The position numbers and the translations under genes were made by a program. Below are positions 11,650 to 22,485 of a stretch of 64,000 nucleotides of DNA, piece after piece (position 1 is the stretch's first letter; each line of letters begins with the position of its first letter). The notes beneath the pieces are model-generated. The model was not told the DNA's origin. It made no database searches and saw only the letters and a program-made list of their open reading frames with translations. The stretch comes from Argyresthia goedartella (taxonomy: Eukaryota > Arthropoda > Insecta > Lepidoptera > Argyresthiidae). The stretch is taken from NCBI GenBank assembly GCA_949825045.1, contig OX463836.1:13293829-13357828 (forward strand), read 5' to 3'.

Positions 11650-12066
11650 TTAGGGTTCCGTACCCAACGGGTAAGAACGGAACCCTATTACTAAGACTTC
11701 GCTGTCCATCCGTCCGTCCGTCCGTCCGTCTGTCACCAGGCTGTATCTCAAGAACCTAGCTAGCTAGAGAGTTGAAATTTTCACAGATTATGTATTTCTG
11801 TTGCCGCTATAACAACAAATACTAAAAAACAGGATAAAAGAAATATTTAAGGGGGCTCCCATACATCAATTCTTTCAATACCACATACAAACTTATGGAT
11901 GCACCTGGTTACGTACATACATGGAGTGTGAAAGTACCGCACCAATAACTTTCTAAACAATATTTTGCTGTGTAAAATCCAAACTATTCACTCCACACCA
12001 TCGCTTCCATTGAATGGTGGTACGGAACCCTTCGTGCGCGATTTAGACTCGCACTTGACCGGTTTT
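11650..12066 (+). repeat. Full-length copy of the GGTTCCGTAC dispersed repeat
   Basis: Runs from TTTAGGGTTCCGTACCCAA, through a CCGTCCGTCCGTCCG run, GTTGAAATTTTCACAGATTA and GTTGCCGCTATAACAAC, to GACTCGCACTTGACCGG. No open frame and no tRNA boxes. The same landmarks in the same order occur at 945-1105, 29640-30039, 30040-30420 and 37310-37466 plus 38165-38230, with short pieces at 41296-41345 and 41985-42080. It is a high-copy lepidopteran family as I remember it; its class is uncertain. Confidence 0.8.
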
Positions 12067-12339
12067 TAAAGTGTTGAACACTCGTTTATTTTTTGTGGTA
12101 TGGCCCATTTAGTTTATTTTCGTGCAAGTGGACCTAAAAGTAATTATTTGTGTGAGAGAGATGTGTGAGAGATTGTATATATAAGCATGTAATTGTATTT
12201 ATCTGTTTATTATTATTATTTGTTTATTTTTATTTTATCTACTATTTCTTTTATTGTATGTATTTTTCTAGTAAGTATTATATTTTATTGGTATTTGGTA
12301 ATTTTATAATTGCACTAGACTACCCTTTTCAGTTTATAT

Positions 12340-12475
12340 GTATCCTATCCTGATAGGTTTGCTGGAAGAAATCTCTGTTGAGAGATAAACTCGCCTTTGC
12401 CTTTTAATTTCTTGTAAAATGTTTTGTTGTAATGTTCTGTGCAATAAAGAATTGTGAATTGTTAATTGAATTGAA
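12340..12475 (+). repeat. LINE-tail family copy with stem-loop
   Basis: AGGTTTGCTGGAAGAAATC, then the hairpin ATCTCT-GTTG-AGAGAT (about 12370-12386), TCGCCTTTG and AATAAAGAATTGTGAATTG. Same family as 7616-7926. The 5' limit is unclear and may extend to about 12120. Confidence 0.7.
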
Positions 12476-12665
12476 TTGAGATCTTCTTGAAAATTCCTCC
12501 CTAGGGGATAATGGGTAGGTACATATGCTCAAACTTGTATGAAAATTCGTCAAACTAAAGATGGAACAAATTTCCCAATGGAATAATAATACTCAGGCAG
12601 ATTACAGAGGCGTAACAAGTAAACGAACTGTGTAGAAAGGAGTTTCAATGTACAGACTATATATA

Positions 12666-14231
12666 CTACTCAAAAGAAAATAAGGGCCACTTACATATTT
12701 CTGTTTTTGAGTAAATTTTTAGATGTAAACTAATTAATAAGTGACTAATTAATGATGTCCGGCCTCCTTCAGTATCCAACCTCTTTAATGCTGGTGTTTA
12801 AGTCTTACAGCTGGCCAGAAATTGAAGCAAATAAAAAAAACGAGTTTCAGATCAAATTCCTTTCAGATGGAATCACAATTTTATTCTGTTAAAAAACTAT
12901 TTCTGTCCATCTTTTGCTTCTTTTAACATCTTTTGTTAATAATGCCACGTCAACGAAGGCATATGGATACCATTACTGCCACCAGAGCCGTTACATTGAT
13001 TGCTGAAGGTCATTCACAGCGGTCTGTAGCTTTTTCGTTGGGTTTCTCTCGCCGAGCCATCCAAAATGTGTGGGATCGGTTCCAGAGACTGGCAGTGTTG
13101 CAAGAAGGCCTGGATCGGGCAGGGTGCGAGCGACTACGGCACAAGAGGATCGCTACATCCGATTGAGTGCCCGTCGAGAGCGCTCTGTGACGGCACGTAA
13201 GTTACAAAATCGCCTATGGTTGACAACGGGGACTCGTGTTAGTGACCAAACGATACGTAATCGACTGCATGAAGACCAGCAGAGGTCCAGACGCCGAGTA
13301 GTACGAATTCCTTTATCTAGGGTTCAACGTGGAAATCGTTTAAGTTTTTGCCGCGAACATACAGATTGGAGCATGAATCAATGGGGTATGGTGCTCTTCA
13401 CAGATGAGTGTAAAGTGAAGCTTTGTAGTGATGATCGGCGGATTAGAGTATGGAGACGACAGGGTGAGAGATTTTCCGATGTCTGCATCAAGGAAATTGA
13501 CCGCTTTGGAGGTCCTAGTGTGATGGTTTGGGCTGGGATTAGCTTACAAGGCAAAACTGAGCTGGTTTTCTTAAATCAAGGCACAGTAACTGCACAACGG
13601 TACATCGATGAAGTCATCAGGCCTCATGTGATTCCATTCTCACAGAGAGTGGGGCCAGGGTTCTGGTTAATGCATGACAATGCCCGCTCACACACAGCTC
13701 GGGCGACTCAGACTGTACTGGATGACTCCCATATTCATGTCCTACCATGGCCAGCGTATAGTCCGGATTTAAATCCAATAGAGCATATGTGGGACCAATT
13801 AAAACGAAGGGTTAGGGAGCATGAGCAAGAGGTTCACAACCAGCAACAGCTTATGGATGCTCTGAAACGTGCGTGGGAAGAGATGCCTGATGAAAACATC
13901 AGAAACTTCGTCGAGAGTATGCATTCAAGGCTCCAGGTGTGTGAAAACAGGAGAGAAGAACACACCCGTTACTAAACCATTAAAAAAACAGCTTGTGTCA
14001 GTTTTTGTTTTGTTTTGCAAAGAGTTTCTGTTTAGTTTTTGTTGTTGACAATGGACTAATTTCATGTTAATTGAAATAAGTGAAACAATTGACTACACAA
14101 TTAAATGGTTATTAGCATAAGTTAAAACAAAAGCCTTGTTACATGTTATTTTAATAAATATACATTACTGTTTACTATATTTTTCACGTAGCAATCAAAA
14201 TACTTAGTGGCCCCTATTTTCTTTTGAGTAG
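12666..14231 (+). mobile_element. Tc1-type (Tc1/mariner) DNA transposon
   Basis: Terminal inverted repeats of about 26 bases: left CTACTCAAAAGAAAATAAGG, right (minus strand) CTACTCAAAAGAAAATAGGG, with one mismatch. Both ends abut TA within a TATATA run, as expected for TA-target insertion. One transposase gene fills the centre but carries a frameshift, so the copy is probably not autonomous. The nearly perfect repeats suggest it is not old. Confidence 0.92.
12942..13975 (+). pseudogene. Tc1-type DD34E transposase, frameshifted
   Basis: From ATG 12942 (MPRQRRHMDTITA) the N-terminal paired-like helix-turn-helix region reads RAVTLIAEGHSQRSVAFSLG and SRRAIQNVWDRFQR. A one-base shift near 13085-13110 moves the frame; the second frame (PGSGRVRATTAQEDRYIRL onwards) continues to the stop at 13975. 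The catalytic triad is LFTDECKV, MHDNARSH and PDLNPIEHMWD, with 34 residues between the second D and the E, i.e. DD34E. The total of about 340 residues is normal for Tc1 transposases. Only the single indel separates this gene from an intact one. Confidence 0.92.
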
Positions 14232-14351
14232 TATATAAACATCCGTACAAGAGCTGTCGGAGTTCATCGAGACAAAAAAAAACAAGCTGTCAGTATAATT
14301 TGTTATCCTGTTTTAATGCCTTCAGAACTGATGAATAAAAAAAGAAAATAC

Positions 14352-14504
14352 CTGCAGGCTTTCCCCAATGACGTCCACTATAGCTGGTGGCAGCATTTTA
14401 GCGCACTGCAAGATGCTATCAGGTTCGTAGGGCGGCGGGTAGACCCGCTCCTCTATGTGGGGTTGGGGCGCGTTGCTGTAGGCCGTTGACACGTGCACCA
14501 GGGC
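14352..14504 (-). CDS. FAR: FAR exon 5
   Basis: 153 bases (51 codons), from acceptor TTTTTTTTCACGCAG (phase 0) to donor CTGCAG/GTATTTT. Encodes ALVHVSTAYSNAPQPHIEER then VYPPPYEPDSILQCAKML and PPAIVDVIGESLQ. HVSTAYSN and E(R/K)VYPPP are strongly conserved in insect FARs. The catalytic YxxxK region should follow in the next exon, which I did not find between 1 and 14351; that leaves a last visible intron of more than 14 kb. Confidence 0.93.
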
Positions 14505-15756
14505 CTGCGTGAAAAAAAAGAAAGTCAAAATCTTGACGCTAGTTAAAACCGGCGCGATATTAGGATGATTGGTATTGTGAAATGCCTGTCTTGAAGCGTT
14601 ATTCATATTCATATTCATAGCGCATGACAGCTAAGCGTTCATTAGAATAATGGAGGGAACACGGAACGGTGATTCATACTTAGTACATGCTAGTGACTTG
14701 TAGATACAGGTACTAGCAAAAGTGGAAGCCCATTTTAAAACTTATTTCCCTTGCAGCTAGCATGTGGCGGTAAACTCTTGCTTTTGTTAAAAACATTGTC
14801 GAATTTCAAAAACCATTTGTTTTATGACATTTAAGCGTTGAGCGGCACGGGAAAAGAACCCTTACAGAGGTCTTCCACAACTGCTGATGATGGTACGTTT
14901 ACCTACGTTTTGTAGGAGCGGTACAGGCGCCGAAACCGCAGTCCTGTCATGCGGCTGGTTGTGTTGGTCGGTTAGTACTTATGCTCCTATTGCGGAAAGT
15001 AGGTGATTTCCGATAAGTAACATTTTTATTCAAGAGCGAGCGAAGCGAACGAGTTTATAAGACGACACGAGGCGGAAATCAACTTGCGCACGAGTACCAT
15101 GCATTATTTTACAGTTTTACAATGCATTGTGCAAGGAAATAAGAAAAAATAACTAAACAACAGTTTAGGTGGCGGGCTTATTATAAAATACCACTCATGG
15201 CCTAGGACTGTGTGACAGTGACCATGGAAAGTGAAACTAAATACCCTTATCTTACTGGCAAGATGACACGGTGGCGCCGCCGCTAACGAACGGGTCGTGA
15301 CGGGGACTCTACTACTGCGCATGTGCTGCGGATCGGCTCCGTCCGAGACTCGCCGTACCACCACCATACCGAACGGGCATACAAATTAACATTCTTGGAT
15401 CGCGACGCTCTGATACGAATCGGAGGTACGTTACGGACAAAAGAGCATGTCTGGACCAACCTTTACGTCGCCTGCGCATAACAACACAACCTTTTAGAGT
15501 TTGAGAAGTAAAAATATATGTTATGAAGACATCCCTTTCCGTCAATCGTTCTGTTTGAAACTATCATAATGCGAGTGGGATATGAAAAAAAAACTTAACA
15601 TTTGTTATTCACCCGAAACGTATTATCTCTTGGGATGTAAAAGGAATATTGATATAGATTTGAAATAATAACTGTTTTTGTAAAATAGATAAAAAAAACA
15701 CACTGACTGACGTAATATCCATGTTGCAGTGTCATCTGTTATGAACTTTATTTTAA

Positions 15757-16232
15757 TACCAGCTGATGCCCGCAACTTTAACTGCGTGTTCCTAGGAATG
15801 ATCATTTACCGAGATAACGTTACCCTCCTTCTATTGCAGTCGGATAAAAGTATTCTATAAGTTAATCTACCGCATAAACTATCTCAGTGCCAATTTCATT
15901 CAAATCCGTTCAGCCGTTTTAGCGTGATTGAGGCACAAACACACCAACATCCAAACATCCTAACATCCTAACATCGCTACTTTCACATTCATAATACCAG
16001 CTGATGGCCGCAACTTCATCAAGTATTCCTAGGAATTTTCATTTACCGCGATAACATTACCCTCCTTATGATGCAGTCGGATAAAAAATATCCTATATGT
16101 TAATTTAGCTCGTAAACTATCTCTGTGCAAAATTTCATTCAAATCCGTCTGCCCTTTTAGCGTGAGGCACAAACACACCCACATCCAAACATCTAAACAT
16201 CCAAACATCGCTACTTTCTCATTTATAATATT
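15757..16232. repeat. Tandem pair of a ~238-bp dispersed repeat (FAR intron 4)
   Basis: Two head-to-tail units, each running from ATACCAGCTGATG.CCGCAAC through CCTAGGAAT, TTACCG.GATAAC.TTACC, GCAGTCGGATAAAA and AAATCCGT, to ACATCC repeats and ATCGCTACTTTC. No open frame, no inverted ends. I recall this as a very common lepidopteran interspersed family (possibly helitron-related), but the class is not shown by the sequence. Confidence 0.75.
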
Positions 16233-17189
16233 AGTTGGATTAGTTGGGTTTTTCATCCACCAAGAATCGGATTGTAAATTTTACCGAGAAAATATAATAG
16301 GAATATCAAAAAAGTTAATTATATTGAAATTTTAGAGGATAACGATAAATTATAAACAGAAATCCTAGTATATAATTCTGTCCCTGGGTTGTTATTTCAT
16401 CTCGTATGGTAATCTCATCCAGGAACCTTAATTTGCAAGACAAATCAGTTCATTACAATCAAAAGTGGCAATCAGCTTTTATTTTCTTTTTGATTCTAAC
16501 GAACACGAATCTTTCCATAATCCATAATCGATAATCAATAAGTCAATACAACTAAAAGATACATTTTACAACTTTTCGTTACAAACGTGGTGACGTTTGC
16601 ACCATGTCTGACATGACGTTTTGAGTTTGAGTTTGAGTTTGACCTGAAGGCACGGCTAAGACCTCTCAACTGCCGTCTGACCCGAAAAGAAACTCCTGTA
16701 TTGCAAAACATGGATTAGGTATTGAAATAAAACGAGTTTAACTCGTCATCTCGTAGAGGGACATTAGGCAATGCAGGCAAATGGAATTACATAATTCAAT
16801 TCTCAAATCTACTTCGGAGAAGGTAAACCTATTGAAGTAAAAGTTCTCTTAAACAGTATGCTGCAATTATGGTACTACACGCTAAAGCTAACTACGCACC
16901 TCGCTCGGATGACGTCATAGCGTCCGTCACTGACCTACTATCGCGACGAGGGCGAGAGCGAGTGAGAGGGGGAGGGGTAATCGGATACCTCGCGGGTGTC
17001 AACCCCAGTCATGGATGCATGACCGACAACATATAGTTTGACGGACCGTCAAGAACATGCTGTCATTGTTTTCGCTTGGGAAATGACAGCCCTGCCAATA
17101 CGGCATTTAAGCGGCGCTTACTTTGAGCAGAAGTAGTCATTCGACAACATGAAGGTTCATAAAATTTCAAATGGGTAATTATTATGTTC

Positions 17190-17535
17190 GGCAACAAATA
17201 TAATGATCACCAAAATATTTTTTTCCTACCCAAAATGGATAAATGAACACCAAAAGTTGCAAAAAATATCAGGGCAAAATACTGCGGTTGCTTAGGTTAA
17301 GGGTAAACGGGGTGAGCGAAGCGAAGCCCCCCTTATCCTTCGTGTTAGGTTGAACATGTAAGAACAACAAAAAATACTTAAAACATAAACTTAAGTACAC
17401 AAAACATAAAAAGAAGTTTGGTGATCATTTATCCAAAAACAATTTGGTGGACATTTATACATTCTGGCAGTCATTTCGAATTTATTATAAGCGTTTTTGG
17501 TAATCGTTTAAACACAAGCCATTGTGTTCACTAGC
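17190..17535. repeat. Non-autonomous repeat with GGTGAGCGAAGCGAAG core
   Basis: Contains TGCGGTTGCTTAGGTTAAGG, GGGGTGAGCGAAGCGAAGCCCC, then GTTAGGTTGAACATGTAAGAAC, with TTGGTGATCATTT-like blocks near both sides. Related core motifs occur at 57745-57815, 59265-59475 and 63490-63550, so it is a small multi-copy family. No coding capacity. Confidence 0.55.
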
Positions 17536-17539
17536 AAAA

Positions 17540-17885
17540 AAAAATTGCAAAGATTATCACCGATCAACTACTTCGACTTGTTTCGCACCATATATCTAGC
17601 GCTCAACATGGTTTTCGTAATGGTCTTAGTGTTGATACTAATATTTTAACATTTACTGAATCCTTACATAATTATATGGATAAAAATATTCAGGTAGATG
17701 TCGTGTACAACGATTTATCGAAAGCTTTTGATAAAATTAACCACTTTACGTTGCTTTCTAAACTCTGGATCCTCGGTATACAGAGTGATCTTTTCCGTTG
17801 GATTCTCTCCTACCTGGCGAATAGAATGCAAGCAGTTGCACTAAAGGGTTTCGTCTCCGATTATAAGACTATTAGCTCGGATTAG
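17540..17885 (+). pseudogene. LINE reverse transcriptase fragment (FAR intron 4)
   Basis: Plus-strand frame reads SSAQHGFRNGLSVDTNILTF, then NIQVDVVYNDLSKAFDKINH and LFRWILSYLANRMQAV. These are RT motifs with the catalytic aspartate of motif A (YNDLSKAFD). It stops before the QGS and YADD motifs, so it is an internal scrap. The ATG at 17676 is not a real start. Confidence 0.8.
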
Positions 17886-18458
17886 CTAGAAAAATTACGT
17901 ACTATTTTTTATTTTATTTTGTAAAATTTTAGGGTATTTTAAGAAACTAATTTGAATATACAGGGTAATGGATGTATTATTTTTTGTAATAACACCCCTG
18001 TGACGTCACTTGCCCACAGTTTTAGAGCGGTTGTACTTGAAGCTGGTTGTTTCCGATTATAAAACTATAATATCAATATTTGTTCCGACTGACAGGAAAA
18101 CTGCTGATACTTGTCAGTTTTACAGAACAACCAACTTAAAGGCAAAGGGAATTTGAACGCCGTAGAGGACAAATGAAGTACATTATGTTTTTTACGGATA
18201 TTTCAGTAATCCTGCAATATTTTTGATGGGAACGGAATTTATATAGGAACACAAATATCTCGAAATGTTTTTCTCATTTCGGTATCTTTGATTTTTTTAC
18301 GTGGCCCAACCTCCAACGCTGACCCTACAGAACACTTTCCCTAATCCGCCACTTCCCCCAGCTTGCCAATTTCTCTTACCTAATTAGCCACTTTTTAGGC
18401 ATTTTCCCTAAACCACCACTTTACTGGTCCCGGTGGCTTCATCATTATCATCACTCAC

Positions 18459-18487
18459 TTGACAGTGGCGACAGAGTGGAATAACAC
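18459..18487 (-). pseudogene. Degenerate FAR exon-3 3' end, unit 1
   Basis: Minus strand reads LFHSVATVK followed by a donor-like AA/GTGAGTGATGATG, against HSAATVR/GTGGGTGATGATG in the real exon. Only this 3' end is recognisable. It lies on the far side of exon 4, in intron 4. Confidence 0.7.
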
Positions 18488-18956
18488 AATACTTTCGTAG
18501 GCAGTCCACGTTAAGACCGTGGAAGCTTTTACACTTTCCTACAACACTCAGAAAAGTGTCGCAGAAATATAGAGTACTGTCTCAAGAACACGTACCTAGG
18601 CCAAGGAGGAAATCTACACGCAGTTTGTTTGGTTTGCATGCGGTTAGAAGGGCCGACATCGTAAGACAATGATAAAAGCATCGCCATAGAGAGCAGAGGG
18701 TAGTATTTATAGGGTTGTTTCGGAGTTGAAGAATTGAAACGGCCAAAGAGTTTAAACTCTATCTCTTTTTAGTGACCGCCGACGGGTATAAAGCGAAACG
18801 AAATATTCTTACTAGAGTGCTAGGCTGACCAAAACAGTATACTGTGAATCGCGTCACCATGCTCAGTCCACGTCGACCTACTGCTGGGCATAGACCTGCT
18901 CTCTAAGCGGTAATCCTACTGGCCCTGTGATAATTGATACAATATCAAAGACTGAC

Positions 18957-19047
18957 CTTCAAATTTGTCATACATCCTGCCAGCTTGAGAAGACTAGCAG
19001 TCCCTTGGACGTTCAATGTCGCAGCCGCATGGAGCGGTTCTGTGAAT
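18957..19047 (-). CDS. FAR: FAR exon 4
   Basis: 91 bases, from acceptor TTTCATTTCAG (supplies the last base of an Arg codon, phase 2) to donor TTGAAG/GTCAGT (phase 0). Encodes FTEPLHAAATLNVQGTASLL then KLAGCMTNLK, matching the FAR stretch in which 'LNV.GT..LL.LA' follows 'SAATVRF.EPL'. It lies within the tandem exon-3-derived array, between degenerate units. No stop or odd residue is seen. Confidence 0.93.
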
Positions 19048-19522
19048 CTGAAATGAAATGAAACGAAATGAAATACGCTTGATTTTGATATATAAAAAAG
19101 GTGTGATGCAGTATTTTTTGTTTGATATAGCATTGAAGTGGGTTGCCTAAGGAAAGAGGAGGTTGAGGAAATTGTTGACATAGGGAAAAAGGCAAGTTAG
19201 GGAAATTGATGACCGAGGGAAAGTAGCGAATTGACAGATTAGGCAATGTGGTGAATGCGGAAACTAGCGAGTTCCGATCAAAGCAGTGGCGTAAATTGTA
19301 ATGACACTTTCCACAAATCAACACTTGCATAAATAAACCACTGATTCGCCATTTTGGACACTTTTCTTAACTTTTAGACAATTTCCCTAATTTTCTGTTT
19401 CCTTTATTTGTTACTTTCCTTAACTCGCCACTTTTTAGACACTTTCTAGAGAGAGCTAAATGGTAGTTTAGACCCCACCACTTAGTTGATCTCGATCGCA
19501 TCATCAACATCATCATCACCAC

Positions 19523-19640
19523 TCACATGACACATGAGCTGTGTGGGACAGCTCAGTGCTGAGCAGCGCCAGGTCGTGAGGAATAACTCCAATACCTGGT
19601 GAGGACACGTCTCCCACGATGGAGTCCAACGAGCTCATGA
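19523..19640 (-). pseudogene. Degenerate FAR exon-3 copy, unit 2 (frame still open)
   Basis: Minus strand reads SIVGDVSSPGIGVIPHDLAL then LSTELSHTAHV, with CAT/GTGAGTGG and a CAT/ATG microsatellite after it. Compared with exon 3 it keeps the frame through most of the block but lacks about four codons near FHSAATV. It lies in intron 3 between exons 3 and 4. Confidence 0.8.
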
Positions 19641-19910
19641 TTTTAATTCTCTTTCTAATTTGAATATTTCTTAAACACTTTACCTAATTCGCTACTTTTC
19701 TTTGCTTGCCACTTAAGCTTGCCTTAAGGTAAAGTGGCAAGCAAGCATTTAGCCACTTTTTAGACATTTTCCCTTATTTTCCACTTTGTTAGACACTATA
19801 CCCAGCTTGTTACTTTCTTAGACACTTTCCCTAGCTTGCCATTTTCTTCGACACTTTCCCTAAACCACCACTTAGTTAGTCCCGATCGCATCATCATCAT
19901 CATCACATCA

Positions 19911-20010
19911 CTCACATGACAGGCAAAGTGGAACAGTGCTCAGCAGCGCTAGTTCATGAGACCTGGTGAGGACATTCCGTCTCCAGCGATGGAGGCCGGC
20001 GAGCTCATGT
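19911..20010 (-). pseudogene. Degenerate FAR exon-3 copy, unit 3
   Basis: Minus strand reads SIAGD, an indel, SSPGL and then a stop, followed by recognisable but shifted remains of LLSTV. It is followed by GTGAGTGATGTGATGATG, the same exon/microsatellite junction as the other units. Confidence 0.78.
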
Positions 20011-20270
20011 TATTAATTATTCTTAACTGGCCTCTTTATTAGACTGTTGCTCTAACTTTTACCTAACTAATTAGCCACTTTTTAGACACTTTCCATAACT
20101 CGCTACTTTCTTAGACACTTTCTTAGATAGTTTCCCTAACTCGCCACTTTCTTAGACACTTTCCCTAACTCGCCACTTTCTTAGGAACTTTATAAAAGTC
20201 ACCCCTTTCTTAAACACTTTCTCTTAACCACCACATAGCTGGCCCCGGTCGTTTCATCATCGTTACCATC

Positions 20271-20350
20271 TGACAACGCCGGGTCGTGAAGAATAACTCC
20301 GAGACCTGGTGAAGATACGTCTCCCGCAATGGAGCCCAGCGGGCTCATGC
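20271..20350 (-). pseudogene. Degenerate FAR exon-3 copy, unit 4 (truncated)
   Basis: Minus strand reads SIAGDVSSPGLGVILHDPAL then SD, after which the exon-3 end is deleted and a short ATG-rich stretch follows. It starts about 430 bases from exon 3 itself. Confidence 0.78.
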
Positions 20351-20467
20351 CATTAATCATCCCTAACTCGCCACTTTCCCTAATACGCCACTTTCCCTAA
20401 TTCGCCACTTTCCCTAATTCGCCACTTTCTAAGACACTTTCACTAAACCAGCACTATGTTGGTCCCA

Positions 20468-20496
20468 GTCACATCATCATCATCATCATCATCACC

Positions 20497-20528
<32 letters not shown>

Positions 20529-20562
20529 CACCATCATCATCATCACCATCATCACCATCATC

Positions 20563-20594
<32 letters not shown>

Positions 20595-20657
20595 CATCAT
20601 CGTCATCATCATCAACATCACCATCATCATCATCATCACCATCATCGTCATCATCAC
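20468..20657. repeat. CAT/ATG trinucleotide microsatellite at the FAR exon-3 donor
   Basis: About 190 bases of (CAT)n interrupted by CAC and CGT variants. On the minus strand it begins a few bases after the exon-3 GT donor. The long aspartate, serine or methionine frames across it are repeat artefacts. Confidence 0.95.
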
Positions 20658-20661
20658 CCAC

Positions 20662-20816
20662 CTGACGGTGGCGGCGGAGTGGAACAGCACAGTGACAGTG
20701 CTGAGCAGCACCAAGTCTTGGGGACTGACTCCGAGACCTGGTGAGGATACGTCTCCCGCGATGGAACTCAATTTGCTGAGGCGGTCAGGCCAGCGGGCGC
20801 GGATGCGATCGAATAT
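20662..20816 (-). CDS. FAR: FAR exon 3: Rossmann fold continuation
   Basis: 155 bases, from acceptor TTTCCTTAG (phase 0) to donor CGTCAG/GTGGGT (phase 2). It encodes IFDRIRARWPDRLSKL, SSIAGDVSSPGLGVSPQDL and VLFHSAATVR. The 'GD...GLG.S..DL' and 'FHSAATV(R/K)' blocks are family hallmarks. The donor opens straight into a CAT/ATG microsatellite (20468-20657) with only a few bases between. At least four degenerate copies of this exon lie tandemly in the neighbouring introns. Confidence 0.93.
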
Positions 20817-20958
20817 CTAAGGAAACGTCATTATCTATTAGACATCTTGAATATATAAAAAAATATTTCTAAATGTGTGTTAGTAACGGCGAAACTCGCA
20901 AACGACTGGACCGATTTGGGTAAATTATTTTTTTACAGGATGTATGTGCTCTAAATGG

Positions 20959-21600
20959 TGTAGCCTATTTATCTACACATACTCCATACTTACACACAAA
21001 CAATTACAACTTAAAACTATTAATATTTATACTTACATACTTAATCAAACTACACAAAAATACTGACTACAAATATATATATATATATAAATAACATATA
21101 TAACTAAATACATGTATATATAATATAGATATATAAGTAGCATACTTACCAACTTATTATCGACTGGTCGATACATCGATAATGCCCGTTCGATTCTATC
21201 GAATGTCCGAACTCCCTAGCCCTCCGCGGCGACCTGTTCCACGATGATAACGCGTGATCGGCATCGCCGGACAGAAGTCAACCAAACCAATCAGTCACCT
21301 ATGAAACATAACGCGGAACGCACGCTCGCCGCCATCGCTCCATGCTTACGCTTTGCTTCATGTTTGATGTTAATTGTATATAGATTTGCTTTCCTATCGC
21401 TGATAATATAATATAAGTGCTGTGTTTTTCTCCTGCCTATACTAGACTATGACTCTGTGCTTGTGCTTCCTATTCTTTTGTGCCTTCTGTCTTGAAACAT
21501 ACGTGGATAACCTGATGTGTCTTACGGATTACATGGACTAAACCAGTAAGTACTTTGTTTTACTGGCGCCGAATCACCACAACCATCATCATAACCCACA
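20959..21600 (+). repeat. 5' LTR of the Gypsy element
   Basis: Starts TGTAGCCTATTTATC and ends ATCATAACCCACA. Same length as, and by eye identical to, 25589-26230. An (AT)n run lies at about 21074-21090. The downstream third contains CTTCATGTTTGATGTTAATT and a pyrimidine-rich run that could mark R/U5, but no certain TATA box or initiator is apparent. Confidence 0.95.
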
Positions 21601-21601
21601 C

Positions 21602-21619
21602 TGGTGACCCCGACACTGA
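21602..21619 (+). promoter_or_regulatory. tRNA primer-binding site of the Gypsy element
   Basis: TGGTGACCCCGACACTGA starts one base after the 5' LTR, with the TGG expected opposite a tRNA 3' CCA. From memory, CsRn1-clade elements use tRNA-Trp and a similar TGGTGACCCCGAC site. Confidence 0.8.
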
Positions 21620-21621
21620 AC

Positions 21622-22485
21622 ATGGAAGACAAAAACAGCGACACGCAAGCCCCGAACCCCGGTACTAGTGATGGAGGCAAGTCGACATTATCGACATCGA
21701 TAAATGCGGCCAGTATATTTAAGGTCGGAGTAAAGGTACCACCATTTTGGGCAGAAGAACCCGAGATATGGTTCGCTCAGGTTGAAGGCCAATTTGCCAT
21801 ATCGGGGGTTACTAATGATACCACCAAATTTAATTATATCATTGGGCACCTTGACAACCAATACTCCAGAGAGATCAAAGATATCATAATTAACCCTCCA
21901 GCGACCAACAAATACCAGAAACTAAAGACCGAGTTGGTGAAGAGGCTGAGCGATACAAAGGAAAAGAAAGCTAAACAGCTATTGATGCATGAGGAACTAG
22001 GGGACCGCAAGCCGTCCCAATTCCTTCGCCATCTAAAAGGTCTAGCTGGCTCAAGCGTAACCGACGAATTTATGAAGACCATCTGGATTAGTCGCCTACC
22101 CGTCAACATCCAGACAGTGCTCGCAGGTCAACCAGCTGCAACATCTCTGGACGATCTCTCAGACTTGGCAGATAGAGTGCACGATATTATTCCGCCCGCA
22201 CCAAAGATTGCTGCAGTAAGCGACGGCGTACCCAGCTCCATCATCAACGAGCTTGCACACGAGATTTCTGAGCTTCGAAAGCAGTTCCAGAACCTGTCTG
22301 AAGGAAGGAGTTCCAGATCTCGTACACCAGCTTCGCGTAGCAAACGCAGTCCTAGCAGGCAGCGCTCGCAATCCAACTACAGGAAGTACCCAGTATGCTG
22401 GTACCATAGCAAGTTTGGAGAGAAGGCCGGCAAGTGCATCCGTCCATGTGACTACAAAGCGGAAAACCCCAGGGGCAGTCGATAA
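21622..22485 (+). CDS. gag: Gypsy Gag protein
   Basis: 287 residues from ATG 21622 ([14 protein letters not shown]). The central region (residues about 40-175) has the retrotransposon Gag order [55 protein letters not shown] and [18 protein letters not shown] serine/arginine-rich stretch follows ([16 protein letters not shown]), then a single zinc motif [18 protein letters not shown] with spacing C-x2-H-x9-C-x3-C. That CHCC pattern, in place of the common CCHC knuckle, is as I recall a signature of CsRn1-group Gypsy elements. Gag forms the particle that packages the RNA. Its stop overlaps the pol start as TAATG. Confidence 0.9.
   Translation: MEDKNSDTQAPNPGTSDGGKSTLSTSINAASIFKVGVKVPPFWAEEPEIWFAQVEGQFAISGVTNDTTKFNYIIGHLDNQYSREIKDIIINPPATNKYQKLKTELVKRLSDTKEKKAKQLLMHEELGDRKPSQFLRHLKGLAGSSVTDEFMKTIWISRLPVNIQTVLAGQPAATSLDDLSDLADRVHDIIPPAPKIAAVSDGVPSSIINELAHEISELRKQFQNLSEGRSSRSRTPASRSKRSPSRQRSQSNYRKYPVCWYHSKFGEKAGKCIRPCDYKAENPRGSR

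Larger units (their letters stand above)
18300..20460. repeat. Minisatellite-like filler of the exon-3 array
   Basis: Many imperfect copies of a ~20-30-base theme 'CCCTAACTCGCCACTTTCTTAGACACTTT' in variable form, densest at 19780-19870, 20090-20210 and 20360-20445. An inverted stretch occurs at about 19145-19250 (GGAAATTG, AAAGTAGCG). It forms the intron-derived part of the ~350-bp tandem units described separately. Confidence 0.75.

Noticed and set aside
17290..17330. Helitron 3' end from the GGTGAGCGAAGCG hairpin
   Set aside because: The foldback lies mid-element and no CTRR terminus with a 3' AT target was found.
20443..20771. Long poly-Asp, poly-Ser and poly-Met open frames
   Set aside because: They are readings of a CAT/ATG microsatellite. 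Only the FAR exon-3 part (minus strand, 20662-20816) is coding.
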